From assembly GCA_905250125.1 (NCBI GenBank), contig CAJNOL010000228.1, positions 1 to 64,000 on the forward strand: a stretch of 64,000 nucleotides of DNA. The letters are read 5' to 3'. The notes under the pieces are model-generated. The model saw only the letters and a program-made list of their open reading frames with translations. It was not told the DNA's origin and made no database searches. Shown here piece after piece: positions 26,619-40,900 of this stretch (positions within the stretch are counted from its first letter, which is position 1; the number at the start of each line of letters is the position of its first letter). This stretch comes from Rotaria sordida. Taxonomy: Eukaryota > Rotifera > Eurotatoria > Philodinida > Philodinidae. The position numbers were made by a program, and so were the translations under genes.

Positions 26619-28510
26619 ACAACATCTGGATGATAAACATCGACTTTTTTTTCCTCTCCCTTTTTCCTATCATCCATTAGTAGAATATTGTGTATATTAT
26701 GTTTTCCTTTTTGAAAGAAAAAACAACCAACATGATTTTGCTGCTCTATCATTTAGAAAGTAATTTTTAAGCTTTTAAAATTTTGATAAAATCATACATG
26801 TTTGCCGTCTCTATAATGAACTCATTTGTCATTAATTGAACATAACCTTACAACATAGATAAAGTCATCATCGAAGAATATATATATATCTACATTATGA
26901 ATAATTGTATAAATATGATCGTTTATTACTATTCTAATAACGATAGTAATTATAACAAAAATGAACACAATAATAAATGAGTCTTTGTTTTAAAAAGAAA
27001 TGTATTTTCTTAATCTTTGTTTTTATGTACATTAAAGTTCATTAGAATAAGAATATAAATTAATCAATATATTCAAATGACATTTTAATGTCAATCAGAG
27101 ATTTATTTTGTTTTTGTTGACAAGAAAAAAAAAGCCAAAAATTTATTAATAAATGATTAAGATGAAAGGAAAATAACAATCTCAAAAAGTTATTTTTAAT
27201 ATTCAAGTAGATATGCAAAAATGCTATTGATAATAGACACGCTATAAGACTCACATACAATAACGAAATACACAAGAGAAATATGTTGAGAATTTATGTA
27301 GTATTTTTCTTTCTACATTTTTTATGACTTTTTTTTGTTTGCATTTTTCTTCTTCTTCTTCATGTTCAAAAACAACTGATTGATCATAAGAACAGAAGAA
27401 GATTGATGGTCAAATAGAGTCAATTAAAAACAGCAGTGCAAAGACCAATAAACATTGTTGACCCTCGGTCAGCATTTAAACAAGAAGAAAGAAGAGAATA
27501 TAAACGTCATTCATTATCGATCTACTGAGTAAGCAAATTGTGCCGGAGAACAAAGTTGATATTTGTATTGTTGTTGATGTCAATAAAACAATGTTTGCTT
27601 ATTATGGGTTAGAAAATATATGTTCTCTTTTTTCATATAGTAGACAATTGTCTATGAATAAATATATAGAGATAAATACTACTGTAGCCATATCTTTGAA
27701 AGATATATAATATATTTGATACATATTATTATTATTATTGTTATATGAATAATTGATAAAAGTTTTTTCATATAAATTAATTCTATTATTTCATGTTATT
27801 GTTTAGTATGAAAAATTTTGTTCATTTTGAAATACACCTATTTGATAGGTTACACGATGATATTGTAATTTATTCAAGATGATATCTTTCTCATTCAGAT
27901 TTTGTTTCATACTAATTTCTGTAGTTAATTTCGATACATTGGATAGATAAAAAAGACCATATATGTCCATACATATATTCATCGTCTGTTCAAATTGATC
28001 ACGAATGGAAGAAAAAAAAAAAGAAGAAGACATATATGTCCAGTTAAGGAGAAAATTTGTATGTACATCCCGGTAACGAATATCCTCTATCATAAAGCTT
28101 CTTTCTTGTTCTCTTTTGCTATTCGCTAATGTGTATCAGGATAACTACGGCAAGAACAGTAAAAATATAATTGAACTCGTATATGTGTATATTTATAGTT
28201 GCCTTGGCAGTTGAAGATTTAGTTTAATTCCTCCATCATATTTGTATCGATCATATTTCTTCCTTTTCTTTCTTCTAAATATGTATATATATAAATATAT
28301 CTGCATACATACACATATACACTTTCTGTTGACTAAATTCTTGACCGTTTGTCACGTCGCGTATCTCTATCGCTAGTTAAGTGAGTAAGAGTGAGAGAAG
28401 AAGTGAGTGAATTTGCACGTATATATTCATACATACCATTTTTTTCCTCTTTTCATTTCAATTCAATAGCAATAAACTGAAAAAAAAGACAACTGAAAAT
28501 CTTAAATAAC
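26619..28510. other. Intergenic spacer before the intermediate-filament gene
   Basis: About 1.9 kb, AT-rich, with TA and TTA runs. No coding potential or inverted repeat was recognised. The last few hundred bases presumably hold the promoter of the long isoform of the next gene. Confidence 0.35.
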
Positions 28511-31500
28511 ATGCACAACAGTAAAGTTGTAAGTCATTTTGAGGTTTTTTTTTTCTTCTATTTATTTTTATTTCATCTATCCGTAAATAAATGTTGATAT
28601 ACATTGAGTCAATCTACTCTAGTATTAGTAGTTGTCTTAGATATATCACACATTGGTTCAAAAAGCAATGTATGGTCTCGTCTAATTACTTTGTACTTGT
28701 ATAACAGAGGAACGTAAATATAAGATTCGCTCTTCACGAGGATGATGATGATGTGAATGAGAAGTAGCAAAATTTATCTTCAATAATCAGAATCATCTGT
28801 GTACACTAACGCATAAATGAAGAAGAAGAATACGAAGAATGATTTTTCGCGTTTGAACAATTCTCTTTTTCTCTCTCGCACATTGTCTATCAATATGATT
28901 TGATGAAACATTTCATATATATATAAAGAACAAAAAAAAAAATATTCTCTCTGTCTCTCGAGGACATAGAAAAAAGAGAATAAGAAGAAAAACGACGATA
29001 TATGGTCAGTGTGCATAATTGCTGACATAGAAGTAAGTGGCTATCAAGACACACATAAGCAATTCGACGAAAAAAAAAAAGAAAAAGAAAAAAAGAAACT
29101 TCTTTTCTGTTTTTCTTTTGTGAACATATACAACAAAAAAAAGAAAACCGAGTTTATTTCATTTCAAGGTAAATACAAAACGTGAACGCAGTTCATCAAA
29201 CAAAAAAAATCAGAACAATAATAATATATCTAAGCAACCATTAAAAACAGAATCATTTCATACACTTCGTGCTTTAGTAACCGGTTTTACAAGTACATCA
29301 ACAAACATGTCTGATGAAATAAATCAAAATGATGCATTTATTATAAAACCAACATCAATGGATATTTTACATGGTCAACCACTATTAACAAAATCTCTTC
29401 AAGTTAAAATTTCTAATGATAATAAAAATGCACATGAATTACTTGATGAACAAAATAGTATATCATCACTATCACATATCGATCATAGCATTGATAGTGG
29501 TCTATCATCAGAACTAACATATACAGAAAATGAAAAGACAATTGGTGATGATGAATTACATTCAACAAGTACGAATAATATATCAACAAAACATCAACGT
29601 GGATCAAGTCCAACAAGTGGTGTTATTATACCTGAAGAAAGACGTGTTACTGATCGTGTTAAAGTATTTGAAGCTGTTGCTAATCATAATGATAATCAAA
29701 TAATTAAAAATGGAAATACAAAAAAAAAATCTTTAACATCATCAAGTTTTTCTATTGGTGATCATAAACCAATATCATTAATAGATACATCCGATACACA
29801 ATCAATAAGTGAAATAAAATCGTCGAAAACAAAATCAAAAAAATCATCATTAAAAAAACAAATACAAAATTTACTTAAAATTGATAAATCATCAATACAA
29901 GATGATTTAAATTCTGTTGAAGAACAAATTATGAATGGAAAAAAAAATAAAAAAGATAATAGTAATAAAATAAAAAAATCTTTTATTTTATTTCTATTTT
30001 TAATCAATAAACTTTTTTTTTTATTTAGATTTAATGTCAACATTTAAACATCAATCATCATCAAAAAATTCTATTGAACCACTTGAAATACAAATTCCAC
30101 CAACAACAAATAATAATGATAATTCATCATCAACAACTGTATCAAAATTAATTAATACATTTCAAGTTAATGATATGGAACCAACAGTAGTTGCACCAAA
30201 ATTAAATACTCCTCCTGTGCAATTGGAAAATGTAAGTGTTCTTTAGGAAAAAACAAGCCAGAATTACATACAGCTCATTTGTTCTATATTCATATTGATC
30301 TGATATAGAACAGTTTTATTGATTCTTCTTTTGATCTTTTCCTTGTATGTTTATACGTATGAACGGGTAAACTCATATTTAGTTCAGCTTGAATGATTTT
30401 TTTTGAGAGATACATACACAAAATAGTTTACTTCGCTTATGATGATAAATGATTGACGTGTTGTTTTATCTCAATTGACATGCCACAGGCGCGAAATGTA
30501 TTATTTCTTAAGAGTAAAAGTGCATTTAAGTGATCTTCAATTTCTTTTTCTCGTTTTTATTCTAAATCATACAGGTTAAAGCTTATGCTATTGTTGTTTA
30601 AGAAGATACTAATCTTTTGCGAATGAATGTTGATGTCGGTGATAAATAGTTCTTAGTTTTATCTGTAATCTAATCTGGATTTATTATACCATTTTTCTTA
30701 AATATCACTGTGTGTGTGTGTGTGTGTGGATGTATTGATTAAAATTTCTATGTCTTCACCGATTTTGTATATACACAAAAAAAAGGTTTCTATTATTGTT
30801 TTTGAATCTTTATATTTATGAAGAAATAATCAATAGAAAAGTTTACTTTTTTTTCTTCTTTCTTCTTCATACGATTGTTGCCGACATAAATCAATATGGA
30901 AACTCTTGGGATAAAATTTTCATTTTCTCTTGTCTCGTTTTCATATATAAATGATATGCATGTTTAATGTATAATTCTTCATTTTCTTTCAATTCTTAGG
31001 AGTTTTTAATGAGATTTTATGATGAACAAAAAGTAGAAGGTGTATGCATATCAAATGTGATGATGATCTATGCATGTCATTCAGCGTATACATGAACGCG
31101 CCCTCGTCTTTTTTTCCCTATACATATTTATTGGGTCCTTTTATGTCGACAATTCAAGTAGTAGTAGTAGTACTATTGATGATGTGTTGTTGCGTAAAAT
31201 CTTTTGATATATAATTGACGACAGGATTATACGTTTTTGTATATTTAAGTGAAATATTATTGTTCAAAGTCGAAATATTTGCTCTTAGCAATAGACAAGA
31301 GGATAAAAAAAGAAAGAAAAAAAGAAATGAATCGACCATAAGACAACATGTAGTGACCGAGAAAATTGGACTTTAACATACATCCATTGACGTATAGAAA
31401 AGAGATGATGAGATGGCTAGAGGATATATATGTATAGAAATATCAAAAGCTCAAAATAGTTCTTGTTATTTTTTTTTTCTCTTTTGCATTGAAAAATATC

Positions 31501-34500
31501 ATTGATTAGTTCGAAATCTTGTAGTGAATAATAATTACTAATAAAAAAAAAAGGGTGTTATCGAATGTCACTCTTCATTGATTAGGTTGTGATATTCATT
31601 GACGATAGTGACCAATATAAGACGATATGATAGGATATGAATATATATCTAGATTGAACTATATATGTATGAATGAGCATGATGAGTTACTTGATTGAAG
31701 GTCAATAGCAAAATTGAAGAGAAACCCGTTATATGAAGTATTGATATTGATCATTGTGGGATGAGCAAACGAAGAAGAACAAGTAGAAGAAAGAAGGTCA
31801 TATATATTTTGTATGATGGTGACATACACACAACTGTGTATGATTGCAAAAAAAAACTTAACATTGTGATAAGCGTCTTTCTGGTACGATTGCTATTTGA
31901 AATTTGAGCTGTATTGAAGCAAGTGTACCGTCACCGATGGTGAGTCTTATACAGTAAAACTGACATAACAGTCGCGGTTATATTTCTTTTTTTTTTTTTT
32001 TGAACAACCTTGCAAAAATTGATGGTACACTTTTGTTTTATAATTAACTTTGAGATTGAAGTTGTTGCCATCATGAACAGAAAGTACAATAAAAACGAGA
32101 TATTTACTTATTGAATTTTCATTTACCTAACATTTTGTCTCTAACACATGTTGTCAAAAGCATATGTTTATTGTTCAGACAGAAAGTATGATAGTGAACA
32201 TTTTTCGAAACTTCTTCTATATAATCTTATATTTATCTTTGATTTTATACACATCTGAACAAATAAAAAGAATAAAGTACATCTCGCAAAAAAAAAATTG
32301 TTAGCCTTTGAATGTTGAAATTTGCAAAAAAAAGAATAAGAGACGAGTTGATTTTGTTTTTTCTTCAAATAACGATATAATTAGGTGGCTTTTTTTTCTC
32401 GGTACCAATTTATAATGTGGTTTACTCTTCTAACAACCACAATTTTTCTCGTTTCTTTTTTCTTTTTTTTTTTTTTTTTTTATTGACATAAACGAGGTAT
32501 GATATAAAACAATAGTATAGAAGGAATACAGAACTTCACCTTGACAGTATATTAAGAAAAAAAATAAACAAGGTGAGAAACAACAAAGGAAAGTGTATTG
32601 AAGTCTGTTTATTTTCAATTAATATTTGAACAATAGTAACGCACAAATAAGTGGATAAAGTGTGTCTAAACTCTCTGGAAAAAAATTGACTTAAGATCTA
32701 TTTTATATTCCTAACAATTTCTTTTTTTGTCATTTTTTGGTTTATATTTTCTTGTTGAACAAATGAAATTAAATATAACAAAACCATCATTCCAAAGTTC
32801 AAAACGATTGAATTTAATGAGAGAGAGAAAAAGAAAAAAAAATGATGGGTGGATGGACGAAAAGTATAGGTGTTGTCGTAAGGATCATCTATCAGACTAA
32901 AATGGACAGATAGACAAGCTACATACGTCTAGGTAACGCCAAATCAAATAGATTTCATTCAATTAGTCGTCACCGAACGAGACGATCTTTTGTCTTCTGC
33001 TTTTTTTAATCATATATCGACGATGAACAATAACAAGAAACATTATTCAGGTAGATCTGCTTTTTCTTCGTAGATGTATTTTCATATGTAAGAAATTTCT
33101 ATTAGAATATAAGATTTAAAGAATTCATAATATTTCTTCTGAAATATATGCATATGGATATTAGATTAACATAGCAGAAGTAATAACACCAAACGTAAGT
33201 CTCTAGCTAGTAGAAGGAAACATGTAAAATCCAGCTGATGACCTTCTTTTAATAAATAGGCAACGCTTGAATCGATAGATTTCTTTCCATATTGTTCGTA
33301 TGATGTTTGTCCTTGAAATCGTGAGTAGACATAAAATGATCAAGAGAAAAAAAAAGCAGCAATCAAAATATATGAACATTATGGCTTGTTGCCACGCATT
33401 TTGATTGTTATAGAAAAAAGAGAAATTCTTCTATTTCAAATCATTTATTGAAATCAAACCGCACAACAACAATCTTCTCGATTTCATCTTTTTGTCTTTT
33501 CTTTGTTGGACAATAAGAAAAAAGAGAATATTGAAAAAGAAAAAAAAACCAATAATGGTGTATGATGACGATCTTAATATAAATGGAATGAATGACTGGT
33601 CTTCATCATCTTTGCCTTTGATTACATTATCAACTCTCGAGACAGAACAAGAATATAAAAAACAAATCGAGATAAATGTTAATAATCAGGTAGATTTTTC
33701 ATATTCATTCTTTTTATTTTTATTTTATTTTATTTTTTGCTTAAAATAATATGTCAATTGTTTTGATTAGATCAAGAATAACATATCGGATTGCTAGTAT
33801 GAATATGATTAATTTTTCATATATTGATTTTTTATTTTTCTTTTTATTTGGAAGCCAAAGAAAAAGAAGACAAGAAAAATTCTGTGGTTTCGAACGTGAT
33901 TTTTGAGTTTCATTTTGTATTTCTTTTTTTTTTTTTTTTTTTTGTTTATTTTTATTAATTTTACTTCTAAGTTGAGTAATCAGTACTATTATGATTTCCT
34001 TATGTGTATGTTCATAATAGATTAAAGATCTTTGCTCATTATACACACATTGCAAATTACCTGTGCTTCAGGGTTTATTTGATAGATGTAGGATGTCAAA
34101 CAATCAGACATTTATAGAGACAGACATCAATTGTTAAAGAGAGGAAAAAATCAGAGACAACGGTCCTGATTTTGATAGAGATAAGAGAAAAAAAAACAAT
34201 ACAGAACGATGCCAAGCGGCAGAAAGAGAACAAGAAATAAATGAATGTTTAACTTTAGAATCCACTCATCTTTCCTGCGGTTTGTTATTATTCTGATAAT
34301 GTAGGTTCGTATTGAATTCAGAATCAATCATGATATTATATAGACTCAGGTGTCATTTTCTTTTTCTTTTTCCTTTGTTGTTTTTACATGTTCATTTCTA
34401 TATCTGGTGGCATACATAATATTAGGATGCTACAATAATTTTTGTCACATTCTCATTTTTTTTCTCATAAACTGTGCATATATATTAAGAATCTGTCTAA

Positions 34501-34753
34501 GCCTTGATGAAGAGATTTAAACTTTTGCTGTTCTTTTTGTCTTTCTCATCCAATTCTATACATATAACAAAATATCAATTATAAGCCTATTATCGTTTTG
34601 AATATTTTCTGTTTATTGATGAACGATAGCAATGATGAAACTTTTAAGGCGTCTCGTCTCGTCATGTTTCTTTTCTTTTTTTTTTATTAATTCGACTCAT
34701 TCTTATTTTAGTTAACGTCATCAACAACGGGAGTGTCTCAATTTGATACACCT

Positions 34754-34787
<34 letters not shown>

Positions 34788-37736
34788 CTGCTGATATTGT
34801 ATCATCAAATAGTCCAACAAAAAGTGTTCCATCAATAATAACAAATAGTCCGATGTTCTCCGGTGTTGGTGATTCGATGAAAACATCAATACGTTCTGTA
34901 TCTGTTGAAACAGGTACTCGTAATCGATCACCTGTACAACGACATGGTCAACAAGAAACAAGTCATACATTATCTAATTCATCATTATATCAATCAACAA
35001 ATACTCAAGTTACTGATAATTTACGTGTACAACATCAACGTGAAAAACAAGAATTAGCAGAATTAAATGATCGTTTTCGTGGTTATCTTGATCGTGTTAA
35101 AATTCTTGAAAATAAAAATTTAAAATTAACAAGTCAACTTGATGAAATATCAAAAACATGGGGTGCAACATCTCAAGCAATTATTTCTCAATATTCAGGA
35201 CCACTTGATCATCTTCGTCAAGAAGTTAATGATTGTATGCTTTTTGAAGCTGATTTACAATCACGTTTACGTCGTTCACATTATAATATTGATAATTATC
35301 GTTCATTAATACATGATGAAACATCATGGAATGATCGACAAGAAGTTAAACGTGCACAATTAAAATTAGAATATGAACATTCATGTGCTGAATTATCTGC
35401 TTTACAAAAATCTTATAAACAAATTGATGAACAATTAAAAATTTTACTTAAACAACGTGAAGATTATCTTAATGATATTGATCAACTTAATGAACAATCT
35501 TATAAATCAACTATTGATAGAATTAAATCAGATTTACAAGTTCAAACACTTCGAGAAGAAATTCCTTTTCTTAATGATGTTCATGCACATATAATTAGGT
35601 ATAAACAAAACAAAAAAAACATATACACATCTTCATTTTTCTTTACTAATTCTATATATATAAAATTTGTTTTTTTTTTCGTTTAGTGAATTTGAACAAT
35701 TAAAACCAGCAAGTGGTATTGATGCACAATTATTTTATCGTCAAGAATTAGAAAAGGCTATACGTGATATTCGTCGTGATTTTGAAACATTAAATATGGC
35801 ACAACGTAAAGAAATGGAAGATTATTATCATATTAAAATTGAAGAAATGCAAAATGATGCTAAAAAACTTGCATTACCATCACGACAAGATAATTTTTCA
35901 AAAATATCTGAACAAATTAAATCAACTAAATTTGAATTAAATGATACACAAAAATTATTAATTAGTGAAAAAGATAAATTTAAAGAATTACAAGATCATT
36001 TAGCTAAATTAGAAGATGATTATAATTATGTACGTAATCAACGTAATGCTACTTATGATAATATTAATAAAGAATTAACTACTGCACATGAACATATCGA
36101 ACAATTAAGTGGAGAAATTGATACAATATTGGAAAGGTAAATTATTCTTGAAAACAAAATTCGTTTTTCTTATTCAATAAATTTTACTTTATTTTAGCAA
36201 TATAACACTTGAATCAGAAATAAATATCTATAGACGATTATTAGATAGTGAAACAAATAGACTTACACAACAAATAGTTGAACAAGTTTCATCACCTGAA
36301 CCAACACCAGCATCGTTTGGCAGTGAACTTGGCAAAGTTTTTAATAAAAAAATTAAAAAAGGACCAATTGCTATCAGTACGTATTGTGTATTCTGTTAAA
36401 TCTTGTTCTGATTTATACCAATATCTCTCTTTCTTGAACATATTGGTACATTCGAATTTTTTTTTTGCAATAGAGTTCTGCAAGATGATCATGATGACAC
36501 TTCTATTAAAGTTAGAACGTGTTGTTGTTAAAGCTAGTTTCATAAATATATTTCTAGTACAATATAAACTGAATATTTTCATATTTATTCTTTCATTCTG
36601 ATAAGAAAAAATGTTTATAACTAAAAGTAGATTTCACATATAATCATAGAGTTATATATACAGAATATGTCAGGAATGTATTCAGTAATTTATCCAGATT
36701 TCCTCTTCCAGAAGGGCGAACACTAATTTGTTTTTGACAGCACAGGCACATAATAGAAAAACCACAAATTTCGAAAGAGTCAATCTGATCTTCGGAGAGG
36801 CATTACCCACACACTGAATTTCGAAATCAAAACTAAAACTACGAGATTGAAATTGTGATTAGAAAAAAAAAGTAATTTTGTAGATCTCTATTTTTCGGAG
36901 TAGTCTTAATCAACACTCTTGTGTAAGACATTTAACAAATTTTATTTCCTATTTTCTTGATATCGAATGGTTTAAATGTTGATTCTTAATCTTTAGATTT
37001 CAATTTATTTCGATTTAGATATACATCAGTTAATTATAGAATCTTTATACATTGAGTATTTTTTCATTCGAAAATACATTCTGATTAAATTATTCTCATA
37101 TCAATGATTGTAATTGAATAGAATTTTTTTGAAAACTTGCACTTTACGAATATGTCAGTTACATTGAATTCTAATAGAAGTTGTCTTATTGAAATTAAAT
37201 ATAAGACAAGATAATTATTGTCTTAAGAAAATCTAATTTGTTTCTTAATATAGAAACTTACAAAACAATAATAACACCGGGTATGATTAAATCTAAATAT
37301 CGACATAATCTTTTTTGAATATATATATATATATTTGTTTTCATTAAAATATTTGTTCTAACTTCTATTTTTTTTATTAATTGTAGAAGATTGTGCTCCT
37401 GATGGTAAATGTATAACATTAGAAAATACTTCTAATGATAAAGATGTTGATGTATCAAATTGGACATTAAAAAGACGTGTTGAAGGTTCATCAGATATAG
37501 CCTATACAATACCTTATGGTTTAATTATGAAACATGGTAATGAATTAAAAATTTATGCACGTAGTGCACAAAATGCACATCATCGACCACCATCACAAGT
37601 TGTTAATGATAAACTTGAATCATGGGGTATGGGTACAGAATGTGAAACAAGATTATTTAATGAACAAGGTGAAGAAAAAGCATCACATTCTCAAAAAATT
37701 GTTTTCGGTTCAGAATCATCACGTAATTTACCATAG
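28511..37736 (+). CDS. Intermediate filament protein with lamin-tail domain
   Basis: Forms coiled-coil dimers of the nuclear lamina or of cytoplasmic filaments. Core exons 34712-35598, 35687-36136, 36198-36376, 37254-37280 and 37387-37736 encode the rod and tail. The rod starts REKQELAELNDRFRGYLDRV (helix initiation motif) and ends with the termination motif INIYRRLLDSETNRL. After it come a basic NKKIKKG (possible nuclear signal) and a lamin-tail domain: CITLENTSNDKDVDVSNWTL, IPYGLIMKHGNELKIYAR, LESWGMGTECETRLFNEQGE. The end SSRNLP has no CaaX box, so a cytoplasmic protostome filament is as likely as a lamin. Two 5' ends splice in phase 0 to 34712: a long Ser/Asn-rich head (28511-28528, 29169-29961, 30029-30231) and a short one (33555-33689). 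These predict about 968 and 675 residues. The core is certain; the linkage of the heads is inferred. Confidence 0.85.
30232..33554. other. Large intron / internal promoter region of the filament gene
   Basis: 3.3 kb of AT-rich sequence with a (GT)n run near 30710-30727, homopolymer T/A tracts and no supported exon. If the short first exon is used, its promoter lies here. Confidence 0.4.
33555..33689 (+). CDS. Alternative first coding exon of the filament gene
   Basis: An ATG-initiated 45-codon exon (MVYDDDLNINGMNDW...) rich in Asp, Asn and Ser. It ends NNQ with a CAG/GTAGAT donor in phase 0, matching the phase of the next core exon at 34712. It is 3.3 kb downstream of the long-head exons. 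This suggests a second promoter within the gene, probably between 30.3 and 33.5 kb. Confidence 0.55.
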
Positions 37737-37876
37737 TAAGTTTATTTTTTTTGATGAAAAATTTTTATTTTATTTTCAATGAATCAAAGAAAAAAAAAAC
37801 ACAAGACACATAAAATGTAGTGTTAGAGAGACAAGAGAAAATATTGTTGATTCTTTTTTCTTTTTTGTTTCAATTA

Positions 37877-37904
37877 GTGATATTGAATGGCCAGATTGTA
37901 AGTG
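37877..37904 (+). CDS. Possible alternative last exon of the filament gene
   Basis: The stop codon TAG at 37734-37736 overlaps a perfect donor (TA/GTAAGT). Splicing there to the CAATTAG acceptor before 37877 would replace the stop by Tyr and add DIEWPDCK before a new stop. No motif identifies the new tail. The site may equally be chance in an AT-rich 3' UTR. Confidence 0.35.
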
Positions 37905-40900
37905 ATATTTATCAATGGAAAATTCTTTCGGGGGGAAGAAGAAGCATTTGCTTCTATTCTCGCATGAATACATTAATTCTTCGCATGAAATATTATTATT
38001 AATTATGAATAATAACTCTTTTCTTTTTTTTGTTTATAGAAATCTGACAAGATCGAGAAAAAAAAACAGAAATTGATTATTCAAACCACCTTTAATAAAC
38101 ATTTTTAAAGCGATTTTGATTCTTTTCTTTTTTTTTTTTTTGTAAATAAAATATTAAAAAAAAATACAAATCATAAAATCCATTTCTTATACCTATATTA
38201 TACTTATTTCTCTAGTAGTTTAATACAATGATCGTTGTTTTACAGGATTTTCTTTTTTTTTTTTCTTTATTCTATCTAAAAGAATAGTTTTATCTTAGGC
38301 AACAATATGTCTCTTTCTCTTTCTCTCTTTTTCTTTTTTTTGTGTTGGTTTGTTATTTCGAATTGGCTTCTTGCTTCTTGCTTCTTCTTCATTTTGTTTC
38401 GTTTGTTTTGTCTGTTATTAGAGCGGGATGCTCGCTGGCTAATCCCACTTTGTTTTTCTTTGCTTTTCTGCTATCAGTTTTATTATCGAACTTTATCACA
38501 TGCGTGCTTTATCCCTCTTCATTTCCTTTTAACAGAATAAAATTGATGAAGTTCAATAAATTAAATTATGATTATTTTATTTTCTTTCAAAAACAAAAAG
38601 TCATATCAAATAAATATATCATGAAAACTAAGAGAAATCATACAGAATTCTACAAATTCATAGTTCTGTGGTCGATCGAATGGCGTAGGCACGAATTTTC
38701 AAGTAGTGAGCAATTATGAATAGCTGTCGCAACTGTAAATAAAATCTGTAAGTAATAACTATTGAATCATTGAGTCATTGTTATCAGTACAGGAAATTCG
38801 TAGATAATCACTTTTTGATCGGTAGGCAGTTGGCTACATCACTGATGTCGGCAATTTCTTTGATGACAAAAAGTCTTAATAATATGCATATATCCTTTAA
38901 TGGCAGCATCTGGATGTGTAGTTTAAAATTCAAATCACTTTGCGGAAAAAAAACAAACGCATACATGATTATCAATGTTTATAGATTTGATTAATATTCT
39001 AACCCCATCACTACTTTTAACTCTGAAAATATTCTATCTATGATTTGTCAGCATCATAAAACAAAAAAGTATTTCTTTTATTTCTTTTTCTCGTTTTTTT
39101 TCATTTATTCAATATTATTCTATTCTCTTCTTGATAGTTCTGAAGATCATATATATCTGTGAATCACGAAATTGAACGTGATTTACTTTAGTCGATAGAG
39201 CTTGACAAGCTTGTGATGATGAATTAAAGAAGTTTTCTCTCTACAATCTATGAAGTCACATAGAAGAATATAACAAATAAGTGAATATTGGAAAATTTTA
39301 CAAAAATACAACATTTTTTGCTAATGAAAATGATAATTGTTGACAAAATATTCGACATATAGAACATGATGACAATAGAATTTATCGTTTTTTTATCAAT
39401 CATTGATCTGCTTTATAAATTAAGGCAACATCTATCATATTTGAAAATAGTTAATATTTTTGCTGAAATTCACTGCAAATCAACTAAAAATATGGAATCA
39501 TTAATATGAAAACATCGATACGCAGACAAAGTTGATTGTGAATGAGTGATTGAAGCTTGACTACAGAGACAAAAAGACATAGGTTTTCAATGATCTTCTT
39601 TCAGATACACTATGTCACATATCAAAAATTCTAGTTTCAATTTTATTCATTTCATGAAAACTGGGATTCTAACATCTAGAACCGTTTAAATAGCGACTGT
39701 ATTAATTAAAGAATTATGCATGGTCTACGTATCTTGCTGCCAGATAACTGTTTTTTTTTCTAGAGACGAACGCAACTAGCATCATTTATCTACATTAAAG
39801 ACAAATTTGCCTAGTTCCTTTTCCTTATATGTCAGCTTATTCAGAGTTTCCATATGTCGACTGTCATTGATAAATGGAAAACACTTGTAGACAGAACTAA
39901 GAGCTGTTAATCATCTATTTAGGATACTAACCTCCAGATTTTATCAGTCATTAGAATTTTTACGCTTATGATTAACTTCTCGTTAGGTCCTTCATTTTAG
40001 CTCTGAAGATAATCATTGTTCTCGACCATTTCTAAACATCTCAGCTTGTTCTGTCTATAAGATTGTAGACTGTAGAAAAGAATTCCAACCTTTCAATAAC
40101 AATACATAAACTATCCTAAATGGTGCTTTAAAAGTTTCGATTCCTCTCAGTAAATCGATAACATTTATAACAAATTGATATAAAGTTAATTGATCAAAAT
40201 ATGTAATTCTGTCGAAATAAAATTAGAGTTATCATCTGAAAAAAAAACAGATATTTCTAAACACATAAATGTACTACAAAGTTATGATCATTTTACTAAT
40301 CTTGAATCAACATTTTTATCATAAATTTTTTGAGAAAAATTTAAAAAAATTTTTTTATAATAGTTGTACGGTTTTATCTCAGAAAGATTTTTATAATATT
40401 TGTCATTTTAATGGAATAATATTCATCATATTTGCTCACTATGCTTGTAACTTTATAACATTATTCATATTGTTAAAAAGCTTTCATATTGACAGTCTTA
40501 TTTTATGAAGTGTATCGTAATATGCTAGTTGTTTAGATTTATCTTTTCGATAGTTTTTACAATTTTATTTAAAAAAAATTTTTTGTTTTTGTTTATTTTT
40601 AAGTCAAATATAATGTACTTATTATATAAGAATGAAATAAAATATAAAAGTTGACTTTTATCGATGATATCGTCTGTTCGATTTATTTAAATTTTAATGT
40701 TTATATTATAAACAGACAAATCCGTCAGTTTTGATAATATTTGATAAACATAAATCGAAAAATAGATTGTGTTCATCCTTATGTTGACAATAACAGATTA
40801 AATGGTGTGGGTATATGTTTATAACAACTGTCAATCACACTTATAACTGATAACCATTTGAACTCAATTAACTTTTTAGTTTTTTGAGTAGTAGACTAGA

